Source of the DNA: Anaerolineae bacterium | Lineage (GTDB): Bacteria; Chloroflexota; Anaerolineae; Aggregatilineales; Phototrophicaceae | DNA: 38,076 nucleotides | NCBI GenBank assembly: GCA_013360465.1 | Contig: JABWBO010000038.1 | Span: forward strand, 1 to 38,076 | Reading direction: 5' to 3' | Shown: one piece after another, positions 9,670 to 19,800 of the stretch | Position numbering within the stretch: the stretch's first letter is position 1 | How the letters are laid out: each line of letters begins with the position of its first letter | Made by a program: the position numbers and the translations under genes | Notes under the pieces: generated by a model | Seen by the model: the letters and a program-made list of their open reading frames with translations, nothing else | Databases searched by the model: none | What the model was told of the DNA's origin: nothing

Positions 9670-10047
9670 ATGCCTGTGATCACCCTGAAGGACGGCACGA
9701 AGCTGGAAGCCGACGCGAACCGCCGGTTGGTGCTGGCGCTGGAAGACGGCGGAATCGACATCCTGCACCGCTGCGGTGGTCATGCGCAGTGTACGACCTG
9801 CCGCGTGCGCTTCATCACCGGCGAACCGGAGGCGATGACCGACGCGGAACGGGAACGCCTGCAAGCGCGCGGGCTGCTGGGGACGGCGCGGCTGAGCTGT
9901 CAGGTGTTGTGCGATCACGATATGAGGGTGGAGGTCGTCAACCGACTTTCGGCGAGCGATTTCACCGATCCCGGTCCACGCCCGGAGGAGGCGATCACGC
10001 CTGATCCGGTCTGGGGGGCGCGCCCGGATGCCGGTTCGCAGGGGTGA
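9670..10047 (+). CDS. [2Fe-2S] plant-type ferredoxin
   Basis: This small protein (125 aa) has the cluster-binding pattern of plant-type ferredoxins: RCGGHAQCTTC supplies three cysteines (C-x5-C-x2-C) and LSCQV further on supplies the fourth. The N-terminus MPVITLKDGTKLEA is typical of the beta-grasp fold, and the tail after the core is Pro-rich and probably disordered. It should carry single electrons for an unidentified redox partner. It lies 59 nt downstream of the sugar permease, but no oxygenase or reductase gene is near, so the association may be incidental. It is convergent with the histidine kinase gene, 24 nt away. Confidence 0.88.
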   Translation: MPVITLKDGTKLEADANRRLVLALEDGGIDILHRCGGHAQCTTCRVRFITGEPEAMTDAERERLQARGLLGTARLSCQVLCDHDMRVEVVNRLSASDFTDPGPRPEEAITPDPVWGARPDAGSQG

Positions 10048-10071
10048 GGCGCGCCGGGTTACAGCGCACGC

Positions 10072-11217
10072 TCATTCTTCAGGCTGAACGCTGGTGATTT
10101 GCTCTTCGGTAGCGATGGGGATTTCGAACCAGAAGGTGGACCCCTCGTCGGGGTGCGACTCCACGCCATAGCTGCCGCTGTGCAGGGTGACCAGCTGGCG
10201 GACGATCCACAAGCCCAGCCCGGTGCTGCTTTCGCCGGCGGTCGGGCGGTTGCGCAGCTTGCTGAACATGCCGAACAGCTCATCCTGTTCTTCCTGGGGA
10301 ATGCCCGGTCCCTGATCATGCACGTAGAGGCGGCAGCGGTCGCCGAGGTCTTCCACCCACAGGTGGCTTTCGGTGTCGGCAGGGCTGAACTTGAGGGCAT
10401 TGTTGACGAGGTTGCTCAATACCTGGTTGAGCATACGTGCATCACCCCACAGGAAATATTCCGGCGCATCGAAGACGAGGCGGATCGATTTGCGACCGGC
10501 GACCAGCTGATGCTGCGCCACGACATCGCGCACCAGCGTGCGGGTGTTGACGACGCCGAACTTAGGGCGCAGCTCCTGGGCGTTGACGGCTTCGACGAAC
10601 ACGCGAATCATGTCGATGATGGCGTTGAGCGTCTGCTCCATGTTATCGATGACGCGCAGCGCCTCTTCGTTGGGCGAGATGATCTCGCGCAGCATGTAGT
10701 GCCCGATGCGAAAATTGGTGAGCGGGCTTTTGAGGTCATGGCTGATGATGCGGCTGAGCTTGAGCTGCACGTCCCGCGTCATCGCCAGCGCCTTAATGGT
10801 AGACTGCTGCTGGCTGATCAGGCGCTGCAAACCGAGATGTGTTTCGATGCGCGCCAGCAAGATCTGCAGATCGAGCGGCTTGTTGACGTAGTCTTTCGCG
10901 CCAAGATGCAGCGCCTGGATGACCTTTTCGGTTTCGTCGAATGCCGAAATGACGATCACCGGCATGGCGTTGCTGGGCGGGTTGGCTTGAAGCGTCTGAA
11001 GCACCTGGAAACCGTTGGCGCGCGGCATTTGCAGGTCGAGGAGCATCAGGTCGAATTCCTCAACTTGCAGCAGATCAATCGCCTTCTGCCCGTCGCCGAC
11101 GATGGTCACATCATAACTGTCCGCCAGCAGGTAGCGCAGCACCGCCTGTGACGAAGGATCATCATCCGCAACCAGGATGCGGGGCAAAACGAAGGGTGAA
11201 CTCATGGGCGGATTCAT
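10072..11217 (-). CDS. Receiver domain-histidine kinase protein
   Basis: This 381-aa cytoplasmic signalling protein has a receiver domain (about residues 13-125) with the acidic pocket ADDD, phospho-acceptor Asp61 (LMLLDLQMP), Ser91 and Lys113 (VNKPLD). A dimerisation domain follows with the H-box IISHDLKSPLTNF (His160). The ATPase domain has an N-box (LSNLVNNALKFSP), a G1 box (VHDQGPGIP) and a G2 box (STGLGLWIV). There are no membrane segments. The order receiver-then-kinase suggests input by phosphotransfer from another kinase. It starts 14 nt after the stop of the membrane kinase at 11232-15563, so the two are probably co-transcribed and may share a pathway. No separate response regulator gene is adjacent. 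The in-frame ATG at 11205 is an alternative start. Confidence 0.9.
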   Translation of the reverse strand: MNPPMSSPFVLPRILVADDDPSSQAVLRYLLADSYDVTIVGDGQKAIDLLQVEEFDLMLLDLQMPRANGFQVLQTLQANPPSNAMPVIVISAFDETEKVIQALHLGAKDYVNKPLDLQILLARIETHLGLQRLISQQQSTIKALAMTRDVQLKLSRIISHDLKSPLTNFRIGHYMLREIISPNEEALRVIDNMEQTLNAIIDMIRVFVEAVNAQELRPKFGVVNTRTLVRDVVAQHQLVAGRKSIRLVFDAPEYFLWGDARMLNQVLSNLVNNALKFSPADTESHLWVEDLGDRCRLYVHDQGPGIPQEEQDELFGMFSKLRNRPTAGESSTGLGLWIVRQLVTLHSGSYGVESHPDEGSTFWFEIPIATEEQITSVQPEE

Positions 11218-11231
11218 CGACAGAGTCCCGA

Positions 11232-14200
11232 TTACCGCAGCGTTATCTGCCAGCGATTCACATGGATAATAACACCTCCGCGCCGCACGTAAAGGACCGG
11301 CATCAATGGTACATCAGGCGAAGACAGCCGAATCGGTGTGCCGATCTGCTCATCGTTGACATAAACTGCCAGCAGCCCGGACGTCAGATCGCGCTCCAGG
11401 CGGATGCGGGCGATGGGCGCGCCAACTGACCGCTGGATGCTGACCTCGGCAGCGCCATCTCGCCGCTGACCGATGTTGAAGACTCCCTGCTGCGCCAGGC
11501 TGATCTGAACGCCGACGCCGCCCTCCAGGTCCTCCGGCGAACTCAGCAGCATACCGAAGTACACCCCCTGGTCGAGTACCAGCGGCGGGTTGTAGGTGAC
11601 CAGTTCCAACTCCGCCACCAGCCGGATGATGCGCTGCGCGGGAGACGCGCCATAGCGCACTTCCAGCACTTCCGGCGGTATGGCGATGGCGATATCCTCG
11701 CCGGGCGCAGCCGCGCCGCTGCCCAGGCGATAGGCGCTGCTTTCCAGGGCGCGGACAAAGGTTTCGCTGTCCCAGAACGGGGCGCTCATCGACTCCAGCA
11801 GGGTGAACAGGTCCTGATCGCCGCGCACGCCACCCGGCGGCGGGGTCGGCGGGGGAGTCTCGGTCGGCGGCAGGGTCACGGATGGGGTGAAGGTCGGCGA
11901 CGGGGTGACGGTGAGGGTCGGGGTGTTCGTCGGCAGGACAGGCGTCTCCGTCGGAGGCTGCGTCGGCAGCGCCAGGGTTGGCAGGACGACCGGGGGCAGA
12001 GTAGCGGCATCGGGAAGCGTGGCGGCGACGGTCGGCGCGGGCGTCGTCGGCAGCAGGGTCGGCGGGTCGGTTGGGCTGGAAGTCTCGGTCGGATTCTCCG
12101 CTGCGGCGCCGGCGGAATCGGTCGATGGACTGCTCCCCGGCGTCACCTCCTCGCCGCCGCGTGATGCGATCAGCGCTGCGCCGCCGGCAGCGCCGAGCAG
12201 CACGATCAGGACGACGACGATCAATCCGACCGGGAAACCGCCGCCGCGACGACGGGAGTCGTCCTCCGGGGCGGCGGCGTCACCGGCGCTGTCCACCCGC
12301 ACGTAAGGCTTCGGCTCGACCGTCTCGTCTTCGGATTCGGTGATAGCGGGGACCGGCTCCTGGGTCGGCGGGGCGGGGAATTCCGACGACTGCTCGATCA
12401 GGTCATACCAGTGGCGATACAGCGGATAGGCTGGGTGACGGTCAATGAACATCGCCCGAAACAGGTCATTGAAATGCGACAGGCGGACGCTGCGCCGGCT
12501 GGTGTCGTTATAAGCAGCGAGGAATTTCTCGTAGGTTTCCAGCCACAGCCGCAGCGTGCCGGCGTAGGCAGCGCCGATCAGGCGTTCGGTCGTCGCCACC
12601 TGATCGCGGTGGATTTGCAGCACGGCGGGCTGCGGCTCCGGATCGCGCCGCTCGGCGATCTGCGTCAGGCGGCGGGTGCTGTTATGCAGATCAGCCGTAC
12701 CGCTGATCAGGTCCATCAGCCAGGCGCGGAAGGCGGTCAGCGTCACGCCGGCGGTCGATTCGACCTCATCGACGGCGCGCAGGGCATTTTCCAGCTTGTT
12801 GCCGGCGGCGCGAAATTCGCCATCGGACCAGTCGCGCAGCGACGCCGTGATCTCGCGCAGGCTGTATGCCGCCGGGGCGAGCAGGCGCGCCTGAGAATTC
12901 TCTTCCAGCGCCGCCCGCGAACGTTCCAGAGTCGGCAGGGCATGCGATCCGTTGATGCTGTTGAGCAGATCGGCAGCGGCGCGCAGGTCACGGCGGCGCT
13001 GGATGAAGGATTCCAGCGCGGTCACGAAGGGGTGTCCGCCGGCACCGACCAGGATGGCGGCGGCAGCCTGACGCCAGAAATCGGCGTCATCGAGATCATC
13101 GTCGTGCGCGTCGAGCGCGCCCATCAGGGCGAGGTTGGCGAAGAAGATGCGCGCGCCAGCCGTACCGCGCCGCGCCAGCGGCTCGACCAGCCCCTTGTGC
13201 ATCGCCTTGAGGTAGGTGTCTTTGCCCGGCATCTGGGCGGTGAAGGCGTCCCGCGCGGCGATCTCCTCGGCGGTGTAGAGCATTTCGACCTGCATCAGCG
13301 TCGCCTGGGTGCGCACTCTGTCGGCGACGCCGCCCCGTTCCACCCATTCGCGCATGATCGAGGTCAGGTCGCGCAGGCGGCGCGCCGCGTCGCGGTCTAC
13401 GTCGGTGCGGGAGACTTCGAGCGCCTGCCCCCCCAACTGCTCGGCATTGGCGAGCCGTCCCCGGTCAAACTGCTCCCAGCCATCCGCCAGCGCCCGCCCC
13501 AGTCCGCCGAAGAGGGCGTGGCGTTCAATGTACGAGGCGTTGTTGACGACCGAACGCAGCTGGTTCAGCCAGCCGGCGAGCGCCGGGGAAACAGTGCTGA
13601 TGGCATCCACCGCCTGCGCCAGCGCCGTCAGGGCGTCGGCGCGGCTGCCGCGTATCGCCGCCTCGGCATACTGTTCCCAGGCGGTGGCGGCGAGCTTCAA
13701 GCCCAGCGTCATGCCGACCAGCATCTCGTCGAAGAGGCGGTTGAGGAACGGCGAGAGATCGTGCTGTGCCTCGATCAGCCAGGCGGCAAGGTCGGAGCCG
13801 TCGGCGGAGGGGACGTACGTCTGATAGGACTGGAGCAGATCGTAAAGCTGGTCCAGCAGCCGGCGCACGCCATCCCACGCCCGATTGGTCGGATCAACGG
13901 CGCGGCTGTGTTCCAGCGCGTTCAGGGCGTCGCGCGGGCTGCCGGTCGCCTGTTTGCCGATGATGTGCATGTTGTCCGCCAGCGCCATCGTGGCGTTGAC
14001 GGCACGGTCCAGCGACGACAGCGGCAGGCGGCGGTTGCTGAGCTGATGCTGCGTGCGCACGGTCCCCAGGAACTTGTTGAGGGCGGTCATCTGATCGACG
14101 AGCGCGCGGTAGCCGTCGCGCAGCAGGATCAGGCTCGACCCGCCGCTGTCTTTCGCCAGGGCGTCCAGATCGCGGTAGATGTCGCTGAGGAAAGCCTGCG

Positions 14201-15563
14201 CTTCGCCGACGGCGACGCCGTCCTGATCGAGATGCGCCAGCGCCATTTCCAGACGGAAGAGGTTGGGGCGCAGCAGCAGAATTTCCGGCGTGTGCGCCGA
14301 GATGCGTTCCGCCAGCAGCAGATTGAGCGCGTGGGCGTTGGCGTCCGCCGGGATTTCGGTGAGCAGGCGGTGCGCCGCTTCCGCCTGCCGCCCCTCGAAG
14401 AGGAGAGGGATGGAGTCGTAGACGGCAGCCGCCGCCGGCAGGGCAGCATCGCTGATCAGACGCGCCCAGTCGGTCAGCAGCCCGATCAGCGCCGCCAGGT
14501 CGCCGCGCGCGCGGGGGCGCAGCTCTTCGAGGATAGGGATCGCCCTCGCCCAGGCTCCGCTTTCCAGATAGATGCGCGCCGCGTCGAGATCGGCGGCGAC
14601 TTCGAGGTCCTGCTGGCGGTTGAGGATCTCCTGCATGACCTGGCGCGCCGGCGGGTAGCCGGGGTCCATCGCCATCGCCGGTTCGATAGCTTTTTGCAGC
14701 CCGATCAGTTCCTCTTTGCTCAGGTCACGGCGGAGCCGTTCGCTGGCGCGGGCGACGACGGCGCTGCGCTCGCGTTCCAGCGGCACACGGATTTCGCTCA
14801 GTTCGCGGCGCAGCTCGGCGATGGAGCCGGTGCGCAGGCGCGGATTGGGATGCAGCGCCCGGCTGATGATCGCCGCCAGCCGGTCGGAGACGCGCTGCGC
14901 GTCATGTCCAAAATCGACGCGAAAACCTTCGGCGGCGTCGCGCGGGACCTCGGCGCGTCCGCCGCCGGTCAGGATCGTGTAGAGCAGCTCGCCGACCTGA
15001 TAAACGTCGGTCTGCCGGCTGACGCCCTGGGCGGTCACTTCATCGCCTTCCAGGAAGACGGCGTTTCCCCAGTCGATGATCTTCAGCCGGTAGCGGTCGC
15101 GGTCCCAGAACAGGTGCTTGGCGTCCACGTCGTTGTAGACGATGTCGTGCTGATGCGCGTTGTAGAGCAGGTCGAGGAGCGCATCGACGATGATCAGCAT
15201 TTCCAGTTCAGGCAGGCGCTCGCCGCGCTGCGATAGTTCGGTGACGAGATCGGCGGCGATCAAGCCTTCGGCGCGTTCCATGACGATGTACTGGTGCGCC
15301 ATGCCGCCGACCATGAACTGTCCGCCGCCCAGGAGCGCCGTCACCACAGGATGCCCTGCCAGACGGGACAGCGCTTTGCGTTCGTTGAGGATGCTGACTT
15401 CCTGACCGGCGCGGATAGGCGGCGCGTCCTGAGGCGCAGGACGCTTGATCACCACCGGGCGGTCGCTGTCCTGTGTATCTACAGCGCGAAGCGTCTCGCC
15501 AGAGCGCCCGCGCGGGTAAATGTAGTCGTAGCGATAACGATTGTCGAAGAAACCTTCAGCCAT
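11232..15563 (-). CDS. Membrane-anchored degenerate Ser/Thr kinase with extracellular C-terminal domain
   Basis: This 1443-aa protein starts with a kinase-like fold (about residues 10-270). Lys40 (VVIK) and DWG at 164-166 are present. The catalytic loop reads YNDVDAKH: Asp145 is kept but the usual His-Arg, Lys (+2) and Asn (+5) are replaced, and the glycine loop is weak, so it may be a pseudokinase or an atypical kinase. A ~800-residue helical region follows. A transmembrane helix (GLIVVVLIVLLGAAGGAALI, about residues 1106-1134) leads to a ~100-residue Thr/Pro-rich stalk. The final ~190 residues look beta-rich and jelly-roll-like (VGVQISLAQQGVFNIGQRR). The topology suggests a cytoplasmic kinase with an outside sensor or wall-binding domain. 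It is followed after 14 nt by a histidine kinase gene. Confidence 0.85.
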   Translation of the reverse strand: MAEGFFDNRYRYDYIYPRGRSGETLRAVDTQDSDRPVVIKRPAPQDAPPIRAGQEVSILNERKALSRLAGHPVVTALLGGGQFMVGGMAHQYIVMERAEGLIAADLVTELSQRGERLPELEMLIIVDALLDLLYNAHQHDIVYNDVDAKHLFWDRDRYRLKIIDWGNAVFLEGDEVTAQGVSRQTDVYQVGELLYTILTGGGRAEVPRDAAEGFRVDFGHDAQRVSDRLAAIISRALHPNPRLRTGSIAELRRELSEIRVPLERERSAVVARASERLRRDLSKEELIGLQKAIEPAMAMDPGYPPARQVMQEILNRQQDLEVAADLDAARIYLESGAWARAIPILEELRPRARGDLAALIGLLTDWARLISDAALPAAAAVYDSIPLLFEGRQAEAAHRLLTEIPADANAHALNLLLAERISAHTPEILLLRPNLFRLEMALAHLDQDGVAVGEAQAFLSDIYRDLDALAKDSGGSSLILLRDGYRALVDQMTALNKFLGTVRTQHQLSNRRLPLSSLDRAVNATMALADNMHIIGKQATGSPRDALNALEHSRAVDPTNRAWDGVRRLLDQLYDLLQSYQTYVPSADGSDLAAWLIEAQHDLSPFLNRLFDEMLVGMTLGLKLAATAWEQYAEAAIRGSRADALTALAQAVDAISTVSPALAGWLNQLRSVVNNASYIERHALFGGLGRALADGWEQFDRGRLANAEQLGGQALEVSRTDVDRDAARRLRDLTSIMREWVERGGVADRVRTQATLMQVEMLYTAEEIAARDAFTAQMPGKDTYLKAMHKGLVEPLARRGTAGARIFFANLALMGALDAHDDDLDDADFWRQAAAAILVGAGGHPFVTALESFIQRRRDLRAAADLLNSINGSHALPTLERSRAALEENSQARLLAPAAYSLREITASLRDWSDGEFRAAGNKLENALRAVDEVESTAGVTLTAFRAWLMDLISGTADLHNSTRRLTQIAERRDPEPQPAVLQIHRDQVATTERLIGAAYAGTLRLWLETYEKFLAAYNDTSRRSVRLSHFNDLFRAMFIDRHPAYPLYRHWYDLIEQSSEFPAPPTQEPVPAITESEDETVEPKPYVRVDSAGDAAAPEDDSRRRGGGFPVGLIVVVLIVLLGAAGGAALIASRGGEEVTPGSSPSTDSAGAAAENPTETSSPTDPPTLLPTTPAPTVAATLPDAATLPPVVLPTLALPTQPPTETPVLPTNTPTLTVTPSPTFTPSVTLPPTETPPPTPPPGGVRGDQDLFTLLESMSAPFWDSETFVRALESSAYRLGSGAAAPGEDIAIAIPPEVLEVRYGASPAQRIIRLVAELELVTYNPPLVLDQGVYFGMLLSSPEDLEGGVGVQISLAQQGVFNIGQRRDGAAEVSIQRSVGAPIARIRLERDLTSGLLAVYVNDEQIGTPIRLSSPDVPLMPVLYVRRGGVIIHVNRWQITLR

Positions 15564-15714
15564 ACGCCCTATTTATCCTTATCCCCTCTTCTATTGTACG
15601 CACAGCCTAAAGCGGACGCCAATGTCAGCATGTCCCTGATATCTTCGCGCTCCGGTTGACGCATCACCGCGAAATCCTTAAGATCGGAGGCGAAGCAGAG
15701 ATAGGAAAGGCAGC

Positions 15715-16287
15715 ATGGCGAGAGGGACAGACTCGGACAGCCGTATACGCTATCTGGATGGCGATGCGGAGCGGCGGGCGCTGATCGCGGACATTCAGGC
15801 GGTGCGCCGGCAGGTGATCGCATTCGCTCAGGGCGTCCCACAGGAGGCGTGGTACGAGCCGCGCTATCATGGATGGTCGCTGGCGGCGATGCTGGCGCAT
15901 CTGCATCTGATGGATAACCTCACGCTGATGCAGATCAAACTGGCGCTGATCGGCATCGGCATCGGGTTCACTGCCGGGCAGCTCAACCGTTTCAATGACG
16001 CCTGCGCCCGCTGGTTTCAGCGTCGGCTGGTCACCACGACGCTGCGGGGGATCGAGAAGAATGAGCGGCGGATCGCCGATTTTATCCTGAATCTGCCCAT
16101 CGACCGTTTCACCCGCACGGTGTACTTCCCGCCCACCGGCGAACGGCTCACCGTCGAGCGGGCGATGCAGCAGTATTTTCTGTTTCACTGGCAGCACCAT
16201 CTGGCGACGCTGACCGAACCACCGGGCGGCGATGATCATGACGATTTCTTCTACGAGCCGCCGCCTTCGGGGGTCGGGCTTGTGTAG
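15715..16287 (+). CDS. DinB-like (four-helix metal-binding) protein
   Basis: This 190-aa protein fits the DinB/DUF664 superfamily. The first helix pair contains a tryptophan-proximal His ([17 protein letters not shown]) and the last helix a His cluster ([10 protein letters not shown]), positions that coordinate a metal in this fold. The C-terminal tail is acidic ([13 protein letters not shown]). Family members include thiol transferases and many proteins of unknown function, so no reaction is assigned. A GGAAAGG Shine-Dalgarno precedes the ATG. The gene is divergent from the membrane kinase and lies ~130 nt upstream of the tRNA deacylase gene. Confidence 0.75.
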   Translation: MARGTDSDSRIRYLDGDAERRALIADIQAVRRQVIAFAQGVPQEAWYEPRYHGWSLAAMLAHLHLMDNLTLMQIKLALIGIGIGFTAGQLNRFNDACARWFQRRLVTTTLRGIEKNERRIADFILNLPIDRFTRTVYFPPTGERLTVERAMQQYFLFHWQHHLATLTEPPGGDDHDDFFYEPPPSGVGLV

Positions 16288-16414
16288 AGAGGGATGCGGC
16301 ATGAGGGATGAGATAATGCCCTTATGGCGCGAATTCCCAGGTGAGGTTTTGTGTCTTTTCGCCGGGCGAGCCGACTTCATTCGAGACTTCAAAGAAACCG
16401 TCAAAGGCAAAGTG

Positions 16415-16867
<453 letters not shown>

Positions 16868-16877
16868 AGGTGCTTCG

Positions 16878-19800
16878 TCAGGAGTCCAGCAGATCGCGCA
16901 CGTTACTCCACAGATCGGAATGTGACACCGTCGGATCGACCGCCGCGCCGTAAGACGCCAGCAGGCGCAGCGCTTCGGCGCGGTCGGCGGCGAAGGTATG
17001 GGGATGCTGCGCGACGAGCTGGAGGATGGCGAGGGCGCGGTCCTGATGATCGACAGATGCCTCGATTTCGGCAGCGGCGATCAGCCCCAGCAGGGCGAAG
17101 GCGTCGATGCGCTTGCGAGTCGCCCAGCCGAGCGCTTCCAGGCATGACGAGACCGCCAGATCGGAATCTCCCTGGCGCAGCGCCGCCCGGCTCTGCGCGG
17201 TCAGCCCATACGCCAGCCCGAAATAGCGTTCCCACCCCTGAGACAAGTCTTCAACATAATCCTCACGGGTGTAGCGCACCGCATCTTCCAGGCGATGCAG
17301 GGTGGCGGCATGATCACCCCCCGCCAGGAGCATCTGCCCGCGCAGGATCGCGGTGTAGTGCGCGCCGTTGCGGGTCTGATCGCCCTGGCTGTAGGCGTCG
17401 GCGCGGTCGAACCATGCCGCGGCGGCGGCGAAACGCCCGTCTGCCGCCGCTGCCAGCCCGGCGAGCGCCAGGGCAAAAGACACCTGGTGACGCTGTTCGC
17501 CGCTTTCAGCGCCGCCGTTTTCGCCCAGCAGTTCCACCACGCGCGCCTCGACCGCTGCGAAATCGCCAGCGGCGTAATCGACATCCATGAGATAGAGCCG
17601 GTAGATGTTGCGCCAGGCGTGCTGCTCGGTGTCGCGGACGATGGCATAGGCTTCTTCGAAGACGCGGCGCGCCTCGTCGAGCAGCCCCATGCGCAGATGG
17701 ATCTCGCCGATGTCGTCCAAGCCGATGGTGTTGCGCGTTACACCCTGACGGCGGCGGATGTCTATTGCCTCGTAGAGTTCGCGCAGCGCCAGCTCGAACT
17801 GCCCGACCGCCGCGTGCTGAAGCGCCAGGTTGATCAGCGCCCCGGCGATGAGGGAGGGATTGCCCTGAGCGCGGCGCAGCGCCAGGACCTGTTCGAAGCT
17901 GGCAATGGTTGCGGTGTTGTCGCCATCCTGCTCCTGGAGTGCCAGCCCGATCTGCGTCAGCAGGCGGGTGATGATAAATGAGTCCCCCAGGGAATGGGCA
18001 GTGCTGAGGGCATGCTGGTATTCATTGATGTCAGCTGGGGTGTAGTCGTGATATGAACTCGCCCATTTCAGCAGGACAATGCACATCAGGTCACCCCAGA
18101 TGTCGTGAACTTTTTTGTACAGCCGTACCGCCTCTGATAGCGCCTGGGCGCGATCCGCGTCGTCTTCCCAGGGATTGCGATAGCCGCGCGTCAGCCAGTA
18201 GAAGGCGAGGCGGCGGTCGTCTATCGCCGGACTTTGCAGCTGCCGCGCTTCATCAAGAAGGCTGTTCGCCCGTACTCGCTCAAACATCGGAATCGCCAGC
18301 ATTGCCTGGTGGGTCAGCGCGTCGAAGAGGAGGGCGTCGCGTTCCGGCGCAGGTGCGATCTGGCGGAGCCGCCCCGCCAGCGCGGCGAAAAGGGCTTCGC
18401 CGTCGAGATAGGCTCCGCCGTAGAAGTAGTACAACCACAGCGGGTGCAGCGCCTGCGCCAGTCGGGCGAAATCCCCAGTTTCGGCGGCGCGGTCCCAGGC
18501 GGCGCGGACGTTCTCCAGGTCGATGCGAATATCGGCGAGGATGGCGATCTGGTTGTGAGCGACCAGTTCAGGTCCGGCGCGCGTCAGCGCCTCCAGGTAG
18601 TAGGCGCTGTGGGCGGCGCGGGCGTCGGCTTCCACCCCCGACACGGTCAGATGCTCGGCGGCGTACTGGCGCAGCAGTTCGTGAACCGTACAGCGCCCCT
18701 CGGCGTCCATGGCCAGCAGCGCCTTGTTGATCAGCGACGCCAGCAGGCGCAGCGACGCCCCGGCGATCTGTTCGGCGGCGCGGCGGGTAAAACCGCCGCG
18801 AAAGACCGAGAGCCGTATCATGATGGCGCGCTCTTTGTCGCTCAGGCGCGCCCAGGTGGCGTCGAAGACGGCGCGGATGCTGCGCTGACGTTCAGGCAGG
18901 TCGCGCCACTGGCTTTCGAGCACGTCCAAGCCGCCGCGCACCTCTTCGATCACCTCGGCGATGCTGAGCATCTCGGTCCAGGACGCCGCCAGCAGGATGG
19001 CGAGGGGCATGCCGCCGACCAACCGGCAGACTTCGGCGATTCGATGCAGATCTTCACCGGAGTACGGCGCGCTCCCGTGCGCCCGGCGGGCGGAGCCGAC
19101 GAACAGGCGCACGGCGCTTGACGCCGGCAGATCGCTTTCCGAGGCAGCCGCCGAGGGCACATCCAGACCGCCGAGCGTGAAGATTGTCTCCGTGCTGAGG
19201 TTGAGCCGCTCGCGCGAAGTGACCAAGATGCTGATAGCAGGGGCGGCGCTCAGGATGTCGCCGACCAGGTCCGCATCGTCGAGCAAATGCTCAAAGTTGT
19301 CCAGCACCAGCAGGATGCGGCGTCGCTCAAAGTGATTGAGAAGCTGCGTCCTCGGCTCCTCCTGCCCGTTCAGCGACACGCCAACCGCCTGGGCGATGGT
19401 CGAGACTAACCCCGCCGAGGAGGGCAGCTGGGCGAGCGAGACGTACTCAACGCCGTCGCTGAAGTGGGGGGCAGCGCGCCCGGCGACTTCCAGAGCCAGG
19501 CGGGTCTTGCCCATGCCGCCGGGCGCGAGCAGCGTGATCAGGCAGGGAGAGTCCTGGCGCAGCAGCGCGAGCAGCGCGGCGATCTCGGCTTCACGCCCGA
19601 AAAAGGGGATGGTTTGCACCGGAAGTCGCAGCGGCTGGACGATGGCGTCTGATCGAGCAGCACCCACAGGACCGGTGACAGTCATAGCGACTGCTTCCGG
19701 CGCGGGCAGGGCGTCGTTGGGCAGGGCGTTGGCAGCGGCTTGCGGCTCCGAACGCGGCGGCGGGTCCAGCAGACCGAACGCCCGCGCCTGTGCCAGCGCC

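Noticed and set aside
12411-15236. 941-codon open frame on the plus strand
   Set aside because: It lies fully antisense to the membrane kinase gene, is Gln/Arg/Ala-rich with no domain, and is explained by high GC codon bias of the opposite strand.
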